A DNA stretch of 64,000 nt, from assembly GCF_002407065.1 (NCBI RefSeq), contig NZ_CP023564.1, positions 1,798,001 through 1,862,000 of the forward strand, in the 5' to 3' direction. The notes beneath the pieces were generated by a model that worked only from the letters and a program-made list of their open reading frames with translations, made no database searches and was not told the DNA's origin. The number at the start of each line of letters is the position of its first letter. The stretch's first letter is position 1. Below, piece after piece: positions 32,944 to 41,375 of this stretch. Made by a program: the position numbers and the translations under genes. This DNA comes from Brachybacterium ginsengisoli (lineage in GTDB: Bacteria > Actinomycetota > Actinomycetes > Actinomycetales > Dermabacteraceae).

Positions 32944-34086
32944 ATGCCCTCCATCACCGCAGCGCCCGACACCATCCGTCGCCTCACGCTCTCGACCCTG
33001 ACCCTTCCGCTGGCCACGCCCATCTCCGACGCCAAGGTCTTCACGGGCCGCCAGCGCCCGATGACCGAGGTCGTCTTCCTCTTCGCAGAGATCATCACCG
33101 CCCAGGGGCACGAGGGGATCGGGTTCAGCTACTCCAAGCGCGCCGGCGGCCCGGCCCAGTACGCCCACGCCAAGGACGTCGCAGCCGCGGTGATCGGAGA
33201 GGACCCGAGCGACATCGCCAAGCTGAACCTCAAGCTGTTCTGGGCGGGCGCCTCCGTCGGCCGCTCCGGCGTCGCGACCCAGGCCCTCGCGGCGATCGAC
33301 ATCGCGCTGTGGGACCTCAAGGCGCGACGAGCCGGCCTGCCGCTGGCGAAGCTGCTGGGCGCGCACCGGGACAGCGTGCGCACCTACGACACCTCCGGAG
33401 GCTTCCTGCACGCCTCGGTCCCGGAGATCCGCGAGCGCGCCGACCGCTCTCTCGCCGACGGGATCGGCGGCATCAAGATCAAGGTGGGCCTGCCCGACGG
33501 CGCGGAGGACCTGCGCCGCGTCGACGCCATCCGCGCCCACCTCGGGGACGACGTCCCCCTCATGGTCGACGCCAACCAGCAGTGGGATCGCCGCACCGCC
33601 CTGCGCATGGGACGCCGCCTGGAGCAGTACGACCTCGAATGGATCGAGGAGCCCCTGGACGCGGAGGACGCCGAGGGGCACGCCGCGCTCGCCCGCGCCC
33701 TGGACACCCCGATCGCCACCGGCGAGATGCTCGCCTCCGTGCGCGAGCACGAGCGGCTCATCGATGCCCGCGCCTGCGACATCATCCAGCCCGACGCCCC
33801 GCGAGTCGGCGGCATCACCCCGTTCCTGCGCCTGGCGGCGCTGGCCGACCACGCGGGCCTGGACCTCGCCCCGCACTTCGCGATGGAGATCCACCTCCAC
33901 CTCGCCGCTGCTTACCCCCGGGAGACCTGGGTGGAGCACTTCGACTGGCTCGACCCGTTGTTCGAGGAGTCGCTCGAGACGCGCGACGGGCGGATGCTGG
34001 TCCCACAGCGTCCCGGCCTCGGGATCACCCTCACCGAGCAGGCCCGCGCCTGGACCACCGACTCCGTCACCGTCGGGGCCGACTGA
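32944..34086 (+). CDS. enolase-superfamily acid-sugar dehydratase (L-talarate/galactarate dehydratase-like)
   Basis: Mandelate-racemase-subgroup enzyme of 380 residues. The second-sphere pair KxK is Lys178/Lys180 in GIKIKVG. The metal ligands are Asp209 in VDANQQ, Glu in WIEEPL and Glu in TGEML, and the acid/base His311 is in APHFAMEIHLHL. This last block and VEHFDWLDPLFEE match L-talarate/galactarate dehydratases. The likely reaction is dehydration of an aldarate to its 2-keto-3-deoxy derivative. No aldolase or transporter is adjacent, so the full pathway is not here. The regulator follows 2 bases after the stop. Confidence 0.85.
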   Translation: MPSITAAPDTIRRLTLSTLTLPLATPISDAKVFTGRQRPMTEVVFLFAEIITAQGHEGIGFSYSKRAGGPAQYAHAKDVAAAVIGEDPSDIAKLNLKLFWAGASVGRSGVATQALAAIDIALWDLKARRAGLPLAKLLGAHRDSVRTYDTSGGFLHASVPEIRERADRSLADGIGGIKIKVGLPDGAEDLRRVDAIRAHLGDDVPLMVDANQQWDRRTALRMGRRLEQYDLEWIEEPLDAEDAEGHAALARALDTPIATGEMLASVREHERLIDARACDIIQPDAPRVGGITPFLRLAALADHAGLDLAPHFAMEIHLHLAAAYPRETWVEHFDWLDPLFEESLETRDGRMLVPQRPGLGITLTEQARAWTTDSVTVGAD

Positions 34087-34088
34087 GC

Positions 34089-34811
34089 ATGGCCGCCCAT
34101 CGCACCGAGGAGCTCGTCGCCGTGCTGCGCCGAGCCGTCGTCGAGGGACGGATCGCGCCCGGGGAGAAGCTGCCCAGCGAGAACGAGCTGATCGCCGCGC
34201 ACGGGGTGAGCCGCACCGTCGTCCGGGAGGCGATCACCGCGCTGCGCGCCGAGGGCCTGGTCCGCACCCGGCGCGGAGCGGGCAGCTACGTCCTCACCCC
34301 TCCGGCCGAGCCCAGCGCCGGCTGGCCCGGGCGCCCCGTGCGCACCCTCAAGGAGCGTCAGTCGCTGCTCGAGCTGCGCACCGGGATCGAGGCCGAGGCG
34401 GCCGGGCTCGCCGCGTCCCGGCGAGCACCGGAGGACCTCGCCGCGATGCGTGACGCGCTCGAGTCCTTCCGCTCCGCGTCCGACGGCCCCGCCGCGGCCC
34501 TCGCGCAGGACTTCGCCTTCCACCGCGCCGTCGCGGCCGCCTCCGCGAACCCGTACCTGCTCGAGCTCATCGATGCCCTGGGCCCGGTCATGATCGCGAT
34601 GCCGCGCCGGCGCCTGGAGAGCGGATCCGGCTCCTCCGAGGGGGACGGCTCCGCCCTGCTCGCCGCCGCCCACCACGAGCACGCGGCGGTGCTGACGGCG
34701 ATCGAGGAGGGAGACGCCCGGACGGCCGCGTCGGCCATGCGCCTGCACCTCGCCGGCTCCCGCCGCAGGCTCGCCGACGGCGCGACCGGCCCCGGCGGTC
34801 ACGAGAGCTGA
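34089..34811 (+). CDS. FadR/GntR family transcriptional regulator
   Basis: A 240-residue repressor-type regulator. The N-terminal winged helix has the GntR signature (GEKLPSENELIAAHGVSRTVVREAI). It is followed by an all-helical FCD ligand domain with likely metal ligands in DFAFHRAV, HHEHAAVL and MRLHLAGS. Co-transcribed with the dehydratase, it most likely senses an acid sugar or its dehydration product and binds the ACAAGT-N5-ACTTGT element at 32889-32905. Confidence 0.9.
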   Translation: MAAHRTEELVAVLRRAVVEGRIAPGEKLPSENELIAAHGVSRTVVREAITALRAEGLVRTRRGAGSYVLTPPAEPSAGWPGRPVRTLKERQSLLELRTGIEAEAAGLAASRRAPEDLAAMRDALESFRSASDGPAAALAQDFAFHRAVAAASANPYLLELIDALGPVMIAMPRRRLESGSGSSEGDGSALLAAAHHEHAAVLTAIEEGDARTAASAMRLHLAGSRRRLADGATGPGGHES

Positions 34812-34935
34812 GCAGCGCACCATGTGACCTCGGCCCAGGGCGCGGACGCCGGGGACGTGGAGGCGCGGCCCCCATGAGACGATGGGCCGATGCCCGGGCG
34901 CCGCTGCGCCCGACCACGGAACGATGAGAGGACGT

Positions 34936-36816
34936 ATGCCGGTGAGCCCGAGGATCGCTGTCGATGAGGCCCGGGACATCCTGCCCGCGTCGACACCCCA
35001 GGATCGCCTGCGCAACTTCTGCATCATCGCGCACATCGACCACGGCAAGTCGACCCTGGCCGACCGGATGCTGCAGATCACCGGGATCGTCGAGGAGCGC
35101 GCGATGCGCGCCCAGTACCTCGACCGGATGGACATCGAGCGCGAGCGCGGCATCACCGTGAAGTCGCAGGCCGTGCGCATGCCGTGGCAGGTCGACGGCG
35201 TCAACTACGCCCTGAACATGATCGACACCCCTGGCCACGTCGACTTCACCTACGAGGTCTCCCGCTCGCTGGCCGCCTGCGAGGGCGCGATCCTCCTGGT
35301 CGACGCGGCCCAGGGCATCGAGGCGCAGACGCTCGCGAACCTGTACCTCGCGATGGAGAACGACCTCGCCATCATCCCGGTGCTCAACAAGATCGACCTC
35401 CCGGGCGCCGAGCCCGAGAAGTACGCCGCCGAGATCGGCCAGCTGGTGGGCGTGGACCCGGACGACGTGCTCCGTGTCTCCGGCAAGACCGGCGTGGGCG
35501 TGCCCGAGCTGCTCGACCACGTGGTGCGGACCCTGCCCTCGCCCCAGGGCGAGCCGGATGCCCCCTGCCGCGCGATGATCTTCGACTCCGTCTACGACAC
35601 CTACCGCGGCGTGGTCACCTACATCCGCGTGGTCGACGGCTCGCTCAAGGCCCGCGACCGCATCGACATGATGTCCACCGGCGCGCACCACGAGCTGCTC
35701 GAGATCGGCGTGAGCTCGCCCGAGCCGCACCCCACCCAGGGCATCGGCCCCGGCGAGGTGGGCTACCTGATCACCGGCGTGAAGGACGTCCGCCAGTCCA
35801 AGGTCGGCGACACCATCACCACCTCCGTGCGCGGGGCGACGGAGGCCCTCGAGGGCTACTCCGATCCCAAGCCGATGGTCTACTCCGGCCTGTTCCCGAT
35901 CGACGGCTCGGACTACCCGGTGCTGCGCGACGCCCTGGACAAGCTCAAGCTCAACGACGCCGCCCTGAACTACGAGCCGGAGACCTCGACCGCCCTCGGC
36001 TTCGGCTTCCGTGTGGGCTTCCTGGGCCTGCTGCACCTGGAGATCATCCGCGAGCGGCTCGAGCGCGAGTTCGACCTCGACCTGATCTCCACCGCCCCCA
36101 GCGTCGTCTACCAGGTGACGATGGAGGACGGCACCGAGGTCGAGGTCCTGAACCCCTCCGACTTCCCGGTCGGCAAGGTCAACGAGATCAGCGAGCCGGT
36201 CACCAAGGCCACGATCCTCGTGCCCAGCGAGTTCATCGGCGCCGTCATGGAGCTGTGCCAGTCAAAGCGCGGCAACCTCGGCGGCATGGACTACCTCAGC
36301 GAGGACCGCGTCGAGCTGCGCTACACCCTGCCGCTGGCAGAGATCGTCTTCGACTTCTTCGACCAGCTGAAGTCCAAGACCCGCGGCTACGCCTCGCTGG
36401 ACTACGACGTCTCCGGCTCCCAGGTCGCCGATCTGGTCAAGGTCGACATGCTGCTCCAGGGCGAGCCGGTGGACGCGTTCAGCGCCATCGTGCACCGCGA
36501 CAAGGCCTACAACTACGGCGTCGAGATGGCCGGGAAGCTCAAGAAGCTCATCCCGCGCCAGCAGTTCGAGGTGCCGATCCAGGCTGCGATCGGCGCGCGC
36601 ATCATCGCTCGCGAGAACATCCGCGCCATGCGCAAGGACGTGCTGTCCAAGTGCTACGGCGGCGACATCTCCCGCAAGCGCAAGCTGCTCGAGAAGCAGA
36701 AGGAGGGCAAGAAGCGCATGAAGAACATCGGCTCCGTCGAGGTTCCTCAGGAGGCGTTCATCGCCGCGCTCTCCTCCGACGAGGGCGACATGCCCAAGGA
36801 CTCCAAGAAGAAGTGA
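34936..36816 (+). CDS. lepA: elongation factor 4 (LepA)
   Basis: Ribosome-associated GTPase thought to back-translocate stalled ribosomes or aid 30S assembly, 626 residues. G1 is AHIDHGKST (32-40), G2 is RGITVK, G3 is DTPGHVDF and G4 is NKID. The LepA-specific C-terminal domain ([26 protein letters not shown]) is complete. ATG 34936 gives [18 protein letters not shown], the usual actinobacterial start, with GAGAGGA upstream. A hairpin follows the stop. Confidence 0.97.
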   Translation: MPVSPRIAVDEARDILPASTPQDRLRNFCIIAHIDHGKSTLADRMLQITGIVEERAMRAQYLDRMDIERERGITVKSQAVRMPWQVDGVNYALNMIDTPGHVDFTYEVSRSLAACEGAILLVDAAQGIEAQTLANLYLAMENDLAIIPVLNKIDLPGAEPEKYAAEIGQLVGVDPDDVLRVSGKTGVGVPELLDHVVRTLPSPQGEPDAPCRAMIFDSVYDTYRGVVTYIRVVDGSLKARDRIDMMSTGAHHELLEIGVSSPEPHPTQGIGPGEVGYLITGVKDVRQSKVGDTITTSVRGATEALEGYSDPKPMVYSGLFPIDGSDYPVLRDALDKLKLNDAALNYEPETSTALGFGFRVGFLGLLHLEIIRERLEREFDLDLISTAPSVVYQVTMEDGTEVEVLNPSDFPVGKVNEISEPVTKATILVPSEFIGAVMELCQSKRGNLGGMDYLSEDRVELRYTLPLAEIVFDFFDQLKSKTRGYASLDYDVSGSQVADLVKVDMLLQGEPVDAFSAIVHRDKAYNYGVEMAGKLKKLIPRQQFEVPIQAAIGARIIARENIRAMRKDVLSKCYGGDISRKRKLLEKQKEGKKRMKNIGSVEVPQEAFIAALSSDEGDMPKDSKKK

Positions 36817-36821
36817 CCACC

Positions 36822-36860
36822 GGACGGGGCGGGCGCGCACCGGCGCCCGCCGACCCGTCC
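36822..36860 (+). terminator. hairpin after lepA
   Basis: Two stacked stems, 36822-36828 with 36854-36860 (GGACGGG/CCCGTCC) and 36829-36836 with 36843-36850 (GCGGGCGC/GCGCCCGC), separated by a 3-base bulge. It begins 5 bases after the lepA stop and ends just before the ribosome site of the MOSC gene, so it may only partly stop transcription. Confidence 0.6.
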
Positions 36861-36883
36861 CTCCGCCGAGGAGGCGCTGCGAG

Positions 36884-37636
36884 ATGACCGCACCGAGCAC
36901 CCTCGAGGTGATGATGGACCCCGGCGCTTCCGGCCGCATCGCGGCGGTGTGCACCGTCGCCCAGCTGTTCCCGGTCGCCGCGAGCGGCCTGATGAGCGGC
37001 ATCGACAAGCGGCCGACGGACTCGCCCGCGCGGCTCCTCACCCATGGCGTGCTCGGCGACGTCCAGGGCGACCGCGAGCACCACGGCGGCGTCTTCAAGG
37101 CCGTCTACGCCTACTCCCGGGAGGTCCGCGAGGCCTTCGCGACCGAGACCGGCAAGGAGCTGCCCGACGGCGCCTTCGGCGAGAACCTGGTCACCACCGG
37201 GCAGGACACCGACGAGGCCGTCATCGGGGAGCGCTGGCGCGTGGGCACGGCGGAGATCGAGGCGACCTGCCCCCGCAACCCCTGCGGCACCTTCGCCGCG
37301 TGGATCGGGGACCGTCGATGGGGGAGGACCTTCACCGCCCAGGGCCGTGCGGGCGCCTACTTCCGAGTGCTCGCCGAGGGGGAGGTCAGCGCCGGGGATG
37401 CGATCGAGGTGCTCGAGCGCCCCGCGCACGGCGTCACGATCGGGGACGCCTTCCGCGGGCTGAGCGCCGCGCAGGCCAGGGAGCTCCTCGACTGGGCGGA
37501 GGGGAGCGCCACCGTGCTGTACGAGACCCTCGTGCAGTCGGCGGAGACCGTGCTGGCCCGGGCCGGGGACCCTGTGCGGCTCCCGCAGCGGCTGCGCTCC
37601 ACGGGGCGTGGCCTGGGACTGGGGATGGGTCTGTGA
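36884..37636 (+). CDS. MOSC domain-containing protein
   Basis: A 250-residue protein of the MOSC superfamily, which handles molybdenum-cofactor sulfur or reduces N-hydroxylated compounds with Moco bound. HGGVFKAVYAYSREV, FGENLVTTG and CPRNPCGTFAAWIG are the family blocks, with a conserved Cys in the last. It resembles the YiiM type more than the Moco sulfurase C-domain. AGGAGG ends 9 bases before ATG 36884. The stop overlaps the hemW GTG (GTGA). Confidence 0.85.
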   Translation: MTAPSTLEVMMDPGASGRIAAVCTVAQLFPVAASGLMSGIDKRPTDSPARLLTHGVLGDVQGDREHHGGVFKAVYAYSREVREAFATETGKELPDGAFGENLVTTGQDTDEAVIGERWRVGTAEIEATCPRNPCGTFAAWIGDRRWGRTFTAQGRAGAYFRVLAEGEVSAGDAIEVLERPAHGVTIGDAFRGLSAAQARELLDWAEGSATVLYETLVQSAETVLARAGDPVRLPQRLRSTGRGLGLGMGL

Positions 37637-38808
37637 CCGCGGTCGATGCGGGCTCGACGGGCCGTGACCTCTCGGTCTACATCCATGTCCCGTTCTGTGC
37701 GGTGCGCTGCGGGTACTGCGACTTCAACACCTACACCGCGACCGAGCTCGGCGGCGGCGGCTCGCAGGCCGAGTACCCGGCCAACGCGATGCGGGAGATG
37801 GACCTGACCCTCGCCCGCGACCGCGCGGAGGGCTACGAGTACCAGCAGGTCTCCACCGTCTTCTTCGGCGGCGGAACCCCCACCCTGCTGCCGGCCGACG
37901 ACCTCGTCGCGATGCTCGGCCATCTGCGCACCCTGCTGCCGCTCGCCGCGGACGCCGAGGTCACCACCGAGGCGAACCCGGACTCCGTCACCCGAGCCTC
38001 GCTGTCCCGGCTCGCCGACGGCGGGATCACCCGGGTCTCCTTCGGCATGCAGTCCGCGGTGCCCTCGGTGCTGGCCACCCTGGACCGCACCCACGACCCC
38101 GAGAAGGTGCCGCAGGCGGTCAGCTGGGCCAAGGAGGCCGGGCTCGACGTGAGCCTCGACCTCATCTACGGCACCCCGGGGGAGACCCTCGCGGATGTCG
38201 AGACCTCGGTGAGATCGGCTCTGGCCTGCGGAGTCGACCACCTCTCCGCCTATTCGCTGATCATCGAGGGCAACACGGCGATGGCCCGGCAGCTGCGACG
38301 CGGCGAGCTGGAGGCCCCCGATCCCGACGACATGGCCGACAAGTACGAGCTGGTCGACGATCTCGCGAGCGCCGACGGGCTGTCCTGGTACGAGGTCTCC
38401 AACTGGGCCCGCACCCCGGAGCAGCGCTCCCGCCACAACCTCGCCTACTGGCGCGGCACGGACTGGTGGGGGATCGGCCCCGGCGCGCACCGGCACCGCG
38501 ACGGACTGCGCTCCTGGAACGTGAAGCACCCCAGCCGCTATGCCCGGATGCTCGCCGAGGGGGAGATGCCGGTCGCGGACTCCGAGCATGTCGCGGCGGA
38601 GGACCGCCTCGTCGAGCGGATCATGCTCGAGCTGCGCATCGCCGACGGACTCCCGATCGACGTCATCCCCGAACAGCAGCGGGGGATGCTCGCCGTGCAT
38701 CGCGAGCGCGGTCACCTCGAGCCCGAGGCCCTCGACGAGGGCCGGGCGGTGCTGACGCGCAGCGGCCGTCTGCTCGCCGATGCCGTGATCCGGGATCTGG
38801 TGCCCTGA
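37633..38808 (+). CDS. hemW: radical SAM heme chaperone HemW
   Basis: Radical SAM protein of 391 residues that binds heme and an iron-sulfur cluster and delivers heme to respiratory enzymes. The cluster motif is C22-x3-C26-x2-C29 (CAVRCGYC). FFGGGTPTLL, EANPDSV and SFGMQS are conserved, as is the C-terminal HemW domain (WGIGPGAH). It lacks the extra residues needed for coproporphyrinogen oxidation by HemN, so the chaperone call is preferred. The GTG start overlaps the MOSC stop. Linkage to lepA and hrcA is typical. Confidence 0.93.
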   Translation: MTAVDAGSTGRDLSVYIHVPFCAVRCGYCDFNTYTATELGGGGSQAEYPANAMREMDLTLARDRAEGYEYQQVSTVFFGGGTPTLLPADDLVAMLGHLRTLLPLAADAEVTTEANPDSVTRASLSRLADGGITRVSFGMQSAVPSVLATLDRTHDPEKVPQAVSWAKEAGLDVSLDLIYGTPGETLADVETSVRSALACGVDHLSAYSLIIEGNTAMARQLRRGELEAPDPDDMADKYELVDDLASADGLSWYEVSNWARTPEQRSRHNLAYWRGTDWWGIGPGAHRHRDGLRSWNVKHPSRYARMLAEGEMPVADSEHVAAEDRLVERIMLELRIADGLPIDVIPEQQRGMLAVHRERGHLEPEALDEGRAVLTRSGRLLADAVIRDLVP

Positions 38809-38833
38809 CCTCCCCGCGGTGCACACTGAGGCG

Positions 38834-39214
38834 ATGAGCGCCGCTGCGAAGCCCACGACCGTCCCGGAGTACCACGCCGCCCTCGAGGGTCCGGCGGCCG
38901 AGCTGATGGGTCGCCTGCGGGCACTGATCCGCGAGGAGCTGCCGGAGAGCACCGAGGAGCTGAAGTGGGGAGCCCCGGCGGCGGTGCATCCCAGCGGCAT
39001 GATCCTGCTGATCTGCAGCGCGCACCGTGCGCATGCGAACGTCACGGTCACCCCCAGCACCCGCGAGGCCTTCGCCGAGGAGCTCTCTGACTTCGAGACC
39101 GGGAAGGGGAGCGTGAAGCTGCCCTACGGGGACCCGCTGCCGGAGGACCTGCTGCGCCGCATGATCGCCCACCGTCTGCGCGAGTACGAGGCCGACGGCG
39201 TCACCTGGATGTGA
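38834..39214 (+). CDS. DUF1801 domain-containing protein (YdhG-like)
   Basis: A 126-residue cytosolic protein of the DUF1801 family. ALIREELPESTEELKWGAPAA, the internal beta-strands around MILLICSAHRAHANV and GSVKLPYGDPLPEDLLRRMI form the recognisable domain. Some members are described as iron-chaperone-like (frataxin-like fold), but function is not settled. ATG 38834 was chosen over an upstream in-frame ATG at 38819. Confidence 0.8.
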   Translation: MSAAAKPTTVPEYHAALEGPAAELMGRLRALIREELPESTEELKWGAPAAVHPSGMILLICSAHRAHANVTVTPSTREAFAEELSDFETGKGSVKLPYGDPLPEDLLRRMIAHRLREYEADGVTWM

Positions 39215-39263
39215 GCATCGACGAGCCCCCGGGAACCTCAGGGTCCCGGGGGCTCGTCGATGC
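39215..39263. terminator. bidirectional hairpin directly after the DUF1801 stop
   Basis: Arms 39215-39237 and 39241-39263 pair over 23 bases with one A/G mismatch and the 3-base loop TCA. It is one of the longest hairpins in the window, placed immediately after the stop and before the convergent DUF4870 gene. Confidence 0.85.
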
Positions 39264-39280
39264 CGTTCGGCGCCTGCGCG

Positions 39281-39348
39281 GATCACTCCGCCGGGCGGAT
39301 CACTTCACCGGTCAGATCACTTCACCAGTCAGATCACTTCACCAGGCG
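39281..39348. repeat. four tandem 17-bp units at the 3' end of the DUF4870 gene
   Basis: Units at 39281-39297, 39298-39314, 39315-39331 and 39332-39348 all begin GATCACT. The middle two are GATCACTTCACCGGTCA and GATCACTTCACCAGTCA. The last contains the stop codon and the final Arg-Leu-Val-Lys codons of the minus-strand gene. The other three therefore look like decayed duplications of that gene's end. Confidence 0.85.
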
Positions 39349-40182
39349 GATGTTGAAGGGGTAGGCCCAGTACTCGCCCTGGTTCGCCTTGACCGCACCG
39401 ATGATCGAGAACACCAGCTGCAGCAGCGCCGGCACCCCGACCAGCGGGAACAGGACGGAGGCGATGCCGAAGGTGAAGATCGTCAGGATCGAGAACACGA
39501 TGGTGAGCACGATCTGGGCGATCAGCACCGCGATGGCCCCGTTGAGCGCCTCGGCGGCGTGGAAGCGCACGTAGCGGTCGCGGTCCTTGTACATGAGGAA
39601 GACGACCAGCGGGCCGATCCAGCCGAGGAAGCCCCAGCTGACCACGTGGCCCACGGCCACCGCGGCCTGGGCGATGGTCGCCCAGAGGCGGGAGTCGGAG
39701 CGGCTGACGGGCTGTCCGCTGAGCGGGCCGTCGTAGACGCCCGGCGTGCCGGCCGGAGGGATGTTCTCACCGTCGGCGGCGGGCGCGCCGTAGGGAGCCT
39801 GCTGGGCGTACCCGGACTGCGGGCCCTGCTGGGCCTGGGGACCCTGCTGGGCGTACTGGTTCTGCTGGTCGTACTGGCCCTGCTGGGTGTTCGGGGCCTG
39901 CTGGGCGCCCGGCGCTCCGTGCGCAGCGGCGAACGGATCATGCCCGCCGGCAGGCTGCTGCGGGGCGGGAGCCGCCTGCTCGGCCGACGGCTGCTGAGCG
40001 GGGGTGGCGTCGATGTCCAGCGGATCGCCGGCGGCGGCGTCGTAGGCGTAGGGATCGTGGGGGTGCTGGATCGGATCGGAGGCCGGCGCCTCTCGCGGGG
40101 ACTCCTGCGACGGCTGCTGCGCGTCGGCGGGGCCACCGTTCTCGGAAGCGAACGGATCGTGGGGGTGCGGCGTCTGGCTCAT
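39334..40182 (-). CDS. DUF4870 domain-containing membrane protein
   Basis: A 282-residue protein. Residues 1-160 are Gln/Pro/Ala/Tyr-rich and low-complexity (repeats of the YAQQGPQAQQGPQ kind). The C-terminal ~115 residues form the DUF4870 membrane domain with three hydrophobic segments and the conserved RFHAAEALN motif. Function is unknown. The Q/P-rich cytosolic tail is common in actinobacterial members. The start ATG 40182 has AGAAGGA 4-10 bases upstream. The end lies in a 17-bp tandem repeat. Confidence 0.82.
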   Translation of the reverse strand: MSQTPHPHDPFASENGGPADAQQPSQESPREAPASDPIQHPHDPYAYDAAAGDPLDIDATPAQQPSAEQAAPAPQQPAGGHDPFAAAHGAPGAQQAPNTQQGQYDQQNQYAQQGPQAQQGPQSGYAQQAPYGAPAADGENIPPAGTPGVYDGPLSGQPVSRSDSRLWATIAQAAVAVGHVVSWGFLGWIGPLVVFLMYKDRDRYVRFHAAEALNGAIAVLIAQIVLTIVFSILTIFTFGIASVLFPLVGVPALLQLVFSIIGAVKANQGEYWAYPFNIRLVK

Positions 40183-40334
40183 GATTCCTTCTCGGTCACG
40201 GGCCGGCGGAGTACCGGCAGCGGGTCGATGCATCCAGCCTAGGGACTCCCGAGCGGACCGACAGCGTGGTGAACCGCCGCGTCGTGCGGGGGATAACCCC
40301 CACGCCTGCGGGTCCCGGGCGATGCGGGGCGCGC

Positions 40335-41216
40335 TCAGGCCTCGTCGACGGTCACGAAGTCGATGAGCTCCTCGATGCGTCCCGAGAGGGTGGGCTCGAC
40401 ATCCGCGTAGGAGCGCACCGTGGAGAGGATCCGCTTCCACCCCAGGCCGATGTCCGCCGTGTCGGCATGCGGCCAGCCGAGGGCGGCGAGCGATCCCACC
40501 TTGATGTCGGTCCCCTTGGGGATGTGGGGCCATGCGGTCAGCCCCACGCGGGCGGGCTTGACCGCCTGCCACACGTCCACGTACGGGTGGCCGAGCACGG
40601 TGACATTGCCGCGAGCGCCCGGAAGAGCCATGACCTCGGCCGCGATGCGGGACTCCTTGGACCCCTTCACGAGATGGTCCACCAGGATCCCCAGGCGGCG
40701 ACCGGGGGAGGGGCCGAACTCTCGGACCCGCTCGGCGAGGTTGTCCGCGCCCTCGAGCTGCTCGACCACGATGCCCTCGATGCGGAGGTCGTGCCCCCAG
40801 ACCTTCTGCACCAGCTCCGCATCGTGGGTGCCCTCCACCCAGATCCGGGAGGCGCGGGCTGTGCGGGCCTTCGCGCCCTGGACGTAGACGGAGCCGGAGG
40901 CGGAGCGCTGACGCACGGGACCCTTCGCGACGGCGGCGACCGGACGATGGAGCACCACCGGCTTCCCGTCGATCATGAAGCCGGGGCCGAGGGGGAAGGT
41001 GCGCCGCACGCCGCGACCGTCCTCGAGCTCGACCACGAGCTCGCCCGCGATCTTCTCGACACGGGTGATCGCCCCGGTGAAACCTGTGGACGCCTCCTCG
41101 ACGACGAGGTCCCTGCTCGCCGGGACCTCCCGGGCGGCGGGTCGGCGACGATGATGGGCGGGCGGACCGGCGGACAGCACGTCGCGGCCGTACCGGTCGG
41201 GGAAGTCAGCAGGCAC
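40335..41216 (-). CDS. DUF3097 family protein
   Basis: A 293-residue actinobacterial protein of the DUF3097 family. It begins PADFPDRYGRDVL and contains WVEGTHDAELVQKVWGHDLR, GRRLGILVDHLV and HPYVDVWQAVKP, blocks typical of the family and suggestive of a Toprim-like fold (Glu, then the D-x-D-like VDH region). Function is not established. GTG 41216 is chosen because it directly precedes the conserved N-terminus; the frame stays open far upstream, so the start is not certain. It is divergent from hrcA, a common arrangement. Confidence 0.8.
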   Translation of the reverse strand: MPADFPDRYGRDVLSAGPPAHHRRRPAAREVPASRDLVVEEASTGFTGAITRVEKIAGELVVELEDGRGVRRTFPLGPGFMIDGKPVVLHRPVAAVAKGPVRQRSASGSVYVQGAKARTARASRIWVEGTHDAELVQKVWGHDLRIEGIVVEQLEGADNLAERVREFGPSPGRRLGILVDHLVKGSKESRIAAEVMALPGARGNVTVLGHPYVDVWQAVKPARVGLTAWPHIPKGTDIKVGSLAALGWPHADTADIGLGWKRILSTVRSYADVEPTLSGRIEELIDFVTVDEA

Positions 41217-41277
41217 GCGCGACACCGTACACCCGTGGCGAACGCCTCTCGGCGCAGCACGCCGGAGCGGCGTACGA

Positions 41278-41304
41278 TTGGCACTTGGCACGGCAGAGTG
41301 CCAG
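41278..41304 (+). promoter_or_regulatory. CIRCE-like HrcA operator
   Basis: TTGGCACTT-N9-GAGTGCCAG matches the CIRCE consensus (TTAGCACTC-N9-GAGTGCTAA) at most positions, with the exact 9-base spacer and the CACT/AGTG cores intact. It lies 72 bases before hrcA, so HrcA should repress its own operon with dnaJ and release it on heat shock. Confidence 0.88.
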
Positions 41305-41375
41305 TCTGAGGGGACACGGATCGTGCGGTCCGCGGACCGCCACGATCCCCGGACCCGCCAGAGACCCGCAGGACC

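Noticed and set aside
39760-39980. Repetitive CTGCTGGGC-type sequence
   Set aside because: It encodes the Gln/Pro/Ala-rich tail of the DUF4870 protein and is not an independent repeat element.
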